Under the pieces are notes generated by a model. It saw nothing but the letters and a program-made list of their open reading frames with translations. It did no database searches and was not told where the DNA came from. The position numbers and the translations under genes were made by a program. Positions 48,801 to 57,800 of a stretch of DNA of 64,000 nt are shown here, one piece after another (position 1 is the first letter of the stretch; each line of letters opens with the position of its first letter). Source of the stretch: Atrina japonica (taxonomy: Eukaryota; Mollusca; Bivalvia; Pterioida; Pinnidae); the NCBI GenBank assembly GCA_030159075.1, contig BROG01000235.1, positions 682,001-746,000 of the forward strand, given 5' to 3'.

Positions 48801-51800
48801 CACAGTTAGAACAAAATGGATCTACTGTAAATGGAAAATTAGTAGATGCCTCTCCTTGTGATGACTGTAATCAGAGCTGTGTTGGAGGTATTCTTCCATT
48901 CTTCTGCTTGCAATAGTTCAGGATTTCAGAATGTAATTTCAGGCTTTTTCTATAGTTTCCATGGTGCAGATATTTGGCTCCATTCCGAAAGCAAAATTCC
49001 CAATTTGGTGTAGAGAATGCAACCGTTTTGAAAAATAAATTATTAGGGGTGAAATGTATTTAGAAAAAAGATTCATTTACATCTGGATTTACATTTGTGC
49101 AAATTATTTTTCCCCACTTTGACACAAATTCACATTAAAATTCCCTATTGCATTTCTAATGGCATTTTCCCCAAATCAGCAGTGAAAGGCTGGGTTTTAT
49201 AGATATTCATTGTACAGGTAGTGAGATATGTTAAAGCCATATCTGTCATTTCTTGCATCAAATGTAAAATTTTATAAATCCCTTGCCAATTAAACAAAAT
49301 AAAATTAATTTATACCTAAATTAAGGCATACTTAATTCATTTAAAAGCTTAAATTGATGCATATTAGAATTGATGAAATTAACTTGTTAACGTTTATGTA
49401 TGGCATTAAGTTTTTGATGTTTTTGGTATGACATAAACTTGTTCACGTTTTTGTGTTTTAACAGCAGGAGGCGGAGGAGGAGGTATAGAGGATATAGTGC
49501 CATTCCCATCAGAAAATGATAGTCTTCTATCGGGATCCTCAAGTACCAGTAGTAGTATCTCTAGCAGGGGAAGTTACAGGAAAACTGTTATTGAGAGCCA
49601 AATGTGCTCATACGGAACATGTTCTAATGATCAGAGAAGACATTGTCTGGGGAAAATACGCGCTTACAAAGCATCTGTGCTCCATGTGCAAAAAACTGAA
49701 GATGACGTCAAAATTAACCAACCCAGAAGATGCCAAAAAGATGAATACCAGAACAGTCGTTTTATTGTGTTATTAGTATTGATGCAGTTCTCAATGTTTA
49801 TAGTAAGCAATTACCGTATTATGTAATGTGACCCATACAATCCTTGAGACCATAATAGATTATTCTGAAAGATACAAGAAGACCATTCCATTTAGATATT
49901 TAGGGATATAAGGTTGAAGTTAAATTGATATTTTAGAATTTTGATTTTATTATAACAGTATAAATTAACACAGGTTCATATGATGGATTTTATTTTGCTA
50001 GTTTATTTCTTTCACAAAATTTAATGACTGCACAGAATTTTTTACCAAGATTTTCCTTATATAATTTTCTTTGTAGTTTATTTTAGATTAGCTGTCAGAC
50101 CTAAAACATTGCTGTGACTTATTTTTCTTTTGTGTATCATCTGTTAACTTTCCACATAAACGCAATGCAGATTTTCCCCCTCCCACACACATAGTCAATT
50201 TAAAGCTGAAATTCAGCTATTTTCCCAATCATACTTCATTTCTTTTCCCCAAATATTAATGTTACATTGTTAAGTTTTTCAGATAGTAGCATTAAATCTT
50301 GTAAATTTTACTAGTAAAAGTTTTTAAATGTTTAGATAATTGTGATAACTTTATCAATTCTTTGGCTCAGACTATTTTCCTGGTAAGATGAGAGAGAGAG
50401 AAAAAAATACTAATGGCTAAAAGAGCATGTGAAAATTATTTGAGACATATATATCCCCAGGGGACAGATTCATTGATAGAAATGGAAACATATTTGCCCC
50501 TAAAATTATAACAATGGGACTGAGATGATTTTTAAGACCTAGTGGAATGCCTGTAACTTAAAGAAACTGCAAAGTTAGATTATAGAAACTGCAAAGTCAG
50601 ATTATAGAAACTGCAGATTCAGCTAAAATAGGTTTTATACAGACTATTGCCTTAAATGTATATGGAACGCTATGACTGACATATGATCCCATGTAGTATT
50701 GTATATTTATTGCATTCTTCGAAGTGTAGTACAGTAAACCAATATGTGACTTAATATATTTTCAGGGTCTATTTTTATGCGCTTGGAGGTTGTTCAACAG
50801 TGTTATTTCCGGTATATATGTAGAGATCGAGTTCCTGGACGGTGTCTTTAATTATGGACAGGTAAGTGTGACGTGTTGTTGTCCAGTAGTGTCTTAGAAG
50901 AAGTCATGTAATTATGTGTATATACAATTAACACCCTTGTCTGTTAGAGGGAACTGCTAACCAATACCCTACATAAAGATGTATGTATCATTTTGGACTG
51001 TTTTCAAAGTTAATATGTTGTGTTTTACTCAGTAACATCACAACTGCACAACAATGAATGTTTCTCCCCAGTCTGATGAATTGTTGCCCAGCTGTGACTT
51101 TGTTGATTAAAGCATGGCATCATACAAGAATGGCAGAGTTATGTACATGTGTGATTTCCATAGTTGCAGTGTTTGTAAAACATCTGTTGACATTTATTTA
51201 ATTATGGGGTAATAAAACAGTTATTTCATAAGTGTTGGGGGTCAGTCAAAATAAAGTCCCTTGTCATCAGGAAAGTCATTGTAACTATTAACCTTGACTG
51301 CCCGGCCAGCTTGGGTAACAGTTTTCACCTCACAATGTTCACCAACTTGTGGACAGTCAATAACACATTCTTTGCTGGCATTTACCCTCAGCACTAAAAG
51401 ATTTGAAAACAAAATAAAGATTTAAACTTATATTGTATATTCGTAAAAAACTGTTATTTATTTTGTGTTTTTTGAAGTTCTAGTTTTCATGATAAAATCT
51501 TCTCTATAGACACTTTTTATGACATTTGTCTTGATCTGAAAGTTTCGATATCAGGGCAGTTGTACTCTTATAGTCTTTTTTCATCATTGAAAATCTCAAC
51601 ATGTTTATTATGATGTTGAATATGTTGATTACCAGTAGATTTCAATCTGCCACATTCCCAATGCAAAATACATGTGTTTTCTTAATTTGATGAAAAAAGT
51701 TCCTAATTTGCATGATTTGGTGTTGTAGACACAACTGTAATGTAAATAAATCAATGTAAGTGGAAATGAAAATCAAAAAGAGGTTCCATCTCATTTAGAT

Positions 51801-54800
51801 TTTTAAAATTTTTCCCATTTTGACATACAGTAAAACCTGCCATAGTGGCCACCTCTATATATGGTTTACCTGTTTATAAAGGCCAATTTTTTCAAGTCCC
51901 TTGACTGCATACTTCAACTAAATTGAACCTGTGTATAAGAGTCACCTGCACATAAAGGTCAATATATTCTGGTCCCTTAGGTGGCCCCTATATACAGGTT
52001 TCACTGTAATTTCACATTAAATTCCTGATTGTGTTGCCAATAACATTTTCCCAAAATTGAAAGGAAAAGGCCAGTTGATTGTAAACATTTGTTAATACAT
52101 GGTGTAACAAACTGACTCTTGTGTGATTTCAGGGCTTCTTCATCTTCGCTATATTCGGATTTGACAGCAAATTTATTTTCATGCCTTTCATTAAGAGGTA
52201 AGATATTTTTCTGTTTTGCTTCTCTCAGTTACCTTTTGTGCACACATTTTAGAAAATGATTGTTATCAGATGAACCAAGACAGTACCTAGCAGAGTTTGC
52301 AGAGATATAGATAATATAAATTGATAAAGTTCCCACATTGCAAAAAAAACCTCCTTCAGGGCACCTGATCCTACCAATTTTTATATACAAATAATCTGTA
52401 ATTACATAGTATATTTCATAATGTAGTCAAGTCTATTAATAAAGATCTCATTTACTAGAGAGAGGTGGTCAATTGAAACGTGTTACGCTGAAACCTGTCC
52501 TAAGAGATGATCTTTGAAATCAGTAGATACCTGTTTTTGTTCAAAGTATAATCAAACTGAGTAAATTTCATAATGTGGTCTTTCAAGACACGTGTCACTG
52601 TATTTCAAAAGGGGTAACCTGAGTGTAAGATGCATATTGATGTAAAATATACTGTGTCCTAGTTTTGAGTCAGTTTGATTTTTAGAGGTTAAAGAGGTAA
52701 GTATACACTACCTGTATGAATCCCCCTCTCTCTCTCTCTCTCTCTCTCTCCCTCTCTCTCCTTCGATTGCTTTAGGAAGGTTTGATCATACAAGCATGTT
52801 GCACAGCTGAATATAACAATTAAATTCTAAGGATTTATTTAATACTTACAAGATCTGGACTACCTTACTGCATTTTAGACAGGTAGTAACTATAAACGAT
52901 CTGCATGAAAAAAATATAAAACACACGTTTAGTATTTGTGACAGGTGTAATTTTTATTTAAATCTATTACTAACAGAATTATCTATTATCAGTGTAAATC
53001 AACAGTCGTGGTTGATTATCTGGACTTTAACAAACCTTTCATTCATGCAGACCAATGTTGCCATCGTTTTTCCCCCCACATTTTTATACATGATAATATC
53101 CTATATTCTATATTATAATATTGATCATCCGGATGGCTGATTTATCAGACATATATCCCCTGGAGAGTCCAGATAATTTGCAGTTGACTAAATATACAAT
53201 ATATATTTGGTGAGTCAAAAGTTCAAAGGACCACTTAGAAAAATTTGAAATATCAGGACTTACTCATGAATGGTAACTGTGTACAGTTTGTAATTTTTTA
53301 ATTAGTGCTAAAATCAAATTAAGTTTTGTAAATGAAAACCTTGAGTGTTTATGAGAAGAATAATAATTGCAAAGGGGTACTTTTGTACATATGTTATATT
53401 TGACTTATTTGGAGGAATTTTATAGAAAAGTTCAAATCATCAGGAATTTTGACTCATTAAAGTTTTAATTATAAATTGTTTGTAAGTAGCATCAACTAAC
53501 AAAATTATTCTGAACTTTGGGAATAGTTCAAAACATTAAGAAATTATACTCAGTTTGATTTACTGAAGTTCTAATATATATATATATATATATATATACA
53601 ATATATATATATAAAATCACAACGCCAAAATATATATATATATTGTAAAATCTCAATATTCAAGAAACCACCCCCATTATATTGAGATCTTCAGAATCTG
53701 AGTAATTAGATAATCAAAATTTTAATTAATAAATTGTTTATCTATCCGTAACTATCAAGACCAACCATGGAATTTTGACTCATTTGATTTCTATATAACG
53801 AGACGATGTTGATTATACTTTCTCATTTAATCTTTTGTACATCTGTAAAGTACCAAATGAAAAAGGAAGAGAACATCTGCCTTCTTTATTTATTCTTACT
53901 AAACATACTTTAACCTGTCTGTATTTAAGATTTTACAATAATTTGGTTTTTACAGCACCATGCAACAAGGGAATAGCTTTTTTCTTATTTCTCAATTTAT
54001 TTTTCAAACAGCTAGATAATGAATCCCCCAAAATTTTTTAATATTTGTCGTAATAGTTAATCTTCCTTTGATAGCTATCCAACTGCAAAATTGGTATAAG
54101 AAGAGTTGTAGTGTCTGCTATCAACACATTCAAATGTAAATTGATCTAAAATAAGAATATAGATCTGGTAAGCAAATACTGTAAACGCGGAAATTTACGT
54201 AAAAATAATTTACACTAAATACACAATGAAGAGTTTTCCGTGTGAATTACCTCCTGCGTACCTGTCCCACTGTTGTGCTTAGGAATTATCGTTTAATACA
54301 GAGCTACAGGTCGCGTAATAGAACCAATGCCAATGCTTATAAGTATCCACTTCCTGTATGAGACAACTCTCTCTCTCTCTCGATTGCTTTAGGGAAGTTT
54401 GATCATACAAGCAGTTTTAAATAAGAAAATTGTGTAATTAACAGCAGACGGAATTTTCACATTTACAGTGGTAAGAAAATATGAATGACCTGTGACGAAA
54501 TAATTGATAGATAAGAATTTCTCTCACCTTGGCATAGTGCCCTACTGCTTTGCATGTATGTAATAGAATAAAGTTGAATAACTAATTGATGAAATCCACT
54601 TTAATGAATATGCTATTTTTATCGTCAGTTTCTCTACAAAGTTTATGTGGTTGAATCTATTATATCTAAGGTAATAACACGTCAGATATTATTTATATTG
54701 TAGCCTTGTTTTGTGGTATTGTGTATGAGCTGGGAATGACAAATTTTCTGCATATGACTTTCATATTTCTTTCTTTTCTTCTTTTTATTTTTTGGGTCAT

Positions 54801-57800
54801 TTTTTTTCACTCTCTTGTCACAGAAGTTCTGACTTTCTTCACATAATATCACATACTGGTAGCGAACTACACTCTAGTAAAAATATGAACTTTGAATGAT
54901 GGTGGTGGTTTTATTTGATGAAATTAGAAACATAAATACTTAAAACCCTTGCCACTTATCACTCTGAGGCAGGTAGAGATGTCTTGTGTTTTTGTGTCCT
55001 TCTTAACTCATCAACCCCTGAAAAACAATGGACTCTTCTGTAAATCAATGACTTAGGCCAGCCCAAATGTGTGTTCAGGGGTGAATGAGTTAAGGTTTCC
55101 GTATCTTTAGCAGCTTTGATAGTGACATTACACTTGTACAACCTGAGGAAGGCATCAAACCACACAGCCTAGATGCCTTTGACCTCCGTTAAGGTATACA
55201 ACATAGAGGGGGAGGGTTGGGGTCAGTGCAGACAGGAAATGAAAGATCACCTCTGAAAATCTGGCTTGGTCAAGGATCAAAACAGGGACCTTCATGTTGA
55301 CGATTTAGTGCTCAACTATCTGAGCAATGCTGTCTGATGAAGTTTGAACATATATAAAAGTACTGTATAGTTTCTTTTATTCACTGGGGATTTAATTTTG
55401 CTATTTTCACAGTCAAAGAAGAAACCGTGAATTAAGTACCTGTGAATATAATATCCCATACGTATGAAGTAATAGAAATACAATACTTACATGTAGCAAT
55501 TAAATTTTTTTTCCTTCAAAATGAATTCATATATAACCATACATCATATACACGGATCACAAAATGTTGATAAGCTTTACTTCAACCCCTGTTTCACTTC
55601 TGTTTTGGAAACGGTCTCACGCGAAATTTAATACCCATAAATAAGTTCCTTTCTGTAAAATGTGAAATTTTCTCCCCATGAAATTTAAAAACTATACAGT
55701 AGCACAAAGAAGATTTAAAAAACCAATCAAAATGGCTGTTGCATACTAAAAAAAAATGAAATGCATTTGAGGAACACTATGTCCCTATGACCTAAGGTAT
55801 TCATACTGATCCTAAACTCTTAACTCATTGACCCCTGTAGCCATATTGGACTCATCCATTTCAAAGAATACAGTAAAGTCCCCAGTCAGAATTCAGGAAT
55901 GTATGATTTAAAATCTAGATTTCAAAATGATTTTACATTCAATGTTAACCTGTTTACCCCTGAACTTTGAAAATGAAAACTGTCACTGATTTGGGCAAAT
56001 CTAAATGTTACCAGAGGAGTTGATGAGTTTACTCTTATAAATATTGATTAATGTTGGCCATAATCAAACACTTAAGGGATTTTATGGATGGCAAAACAAA
56101 ATTGGTAAATATTAATAATTCAAGTTAGAAACTCAACGTGTTAAACGAAAATGAAAACACTGCAAACAGACATAAGAGGATAAAAACAATATTTTGTATT
56201 TCAGTTGTGTGTATAATAATTGACATCTGATGTAACAGAAATCTTGACAATAGTTAAATATATATGGTATTATACCAAGTAATTTATGTGAGGTTTAACA
56301 GACTTTGATAAGGTAGCACTGATGACTGGCAAATTATTGTCAAGCAGAAATGGGTACATACAACCAAGTTATTCTCCCATCATTTTGAAATCAGCTCTGT
56401 TCATAGGTCATTGATCATCTATCTTTGAAAATATTGATACATGTGGTACATGTGGTACTCTTGGTATCTTTTTATCTCTCTCAAAATTTGTCAAAATCAT
56501 AGATTCTATCATTTGAACTATTTGCATGTCCACACTTGGAATCACAATGTCTGTGTAATTGATGTATCGCTAAGTGTCTGACACATGGCTGTCCATGTGC
56601 TTTCTTGATGTCATTCGATTGTGATGTCATAATCACACAAGTGTTTGACAGCCATTTAATTGTGATGTCATAATTGGAAATTTTGCCAAAAGGTGCCGTG
56701 TCGGACATTTGGCAATAGGTCAATTAGAGTTGATCAAGTTGTAATGCACAGATGTGTTACACATGTTGATCTTTATATAAACAATAGATAAAAAAATTGA
56801 GGAACAATGTTAAGTTGTAGTTGCAGACATTTTTCAAAGTCAACAAATTGTGTCATTACAGGGATTGAGTCATATTTTTACGCATGATACAGAAAACCAC
56901 TTTATGACCAAGAACTACTGTATAGTTGCTTTTATTAGTGAGGATTTAATTTCACTACATTTGTGGTCAAAGAGAATACCGCAATCTGTGTTGGAAATGG
57001 TCTTGCGTCAAAATGAATACCTGTGAATAAGTTATTTTCAGTAAAAATGCAAAATTTTCTCCCCGTGAAATTAAACAGCTATACAGTATTTGGAACACAC
57101 TCAATAATTTAGCTTTATCAGTAAGAAAAATTTGTCAGCTAAAGAAATTCATAATCAGATCTGATCCAGTCTTTGATTTTATATATTGGATTTAAATTGT
57201 GTTGGGTATCTTATGCATGGATTTTAATTTACGTGAGTCATGTGCATATCCATTGATTTTTCGGGCATAAAAATGATAATTGTACACAGCTGGAGCACTG
57301 CCTAATACATATGTAATGGATATCATTACATGACAACATCTGACCATAAAATTCTAACAAATACCTATATGTAACTTAGGTATTGATTTAGGTTTTTGAT
57401 TTATATATATATATATAATTTTGAGGAGAATCTTTGAATTCAGTTAACAAATTAACATATATTGATTTTTTTCTTTATCAAGATGTTATTTCAACATACA
57501 TGTACAGTAAAACTTGAATGTAACGAACTCTGTTTGTATGAATTCATTCACATAGCAAATCAATAGATAATCCTTGACTGCACCTCTATATATTCTTAGT
57601 TGAAAAACAACTTTATAACAAATTTTATATAACGAATATTTGCCTATAACAAACCAATTTTCATGTCCTTGACCTCCCAACCAACTTTGTTTATAATATA
57701 ATAACAAAGTGATCAATATCATTAAAACAGAAGTCAATTATTGACTTTTTTGCCAAGCATTAGTAGGCCAAATCTCTGATTAAATATGTGTAAATTCAAA

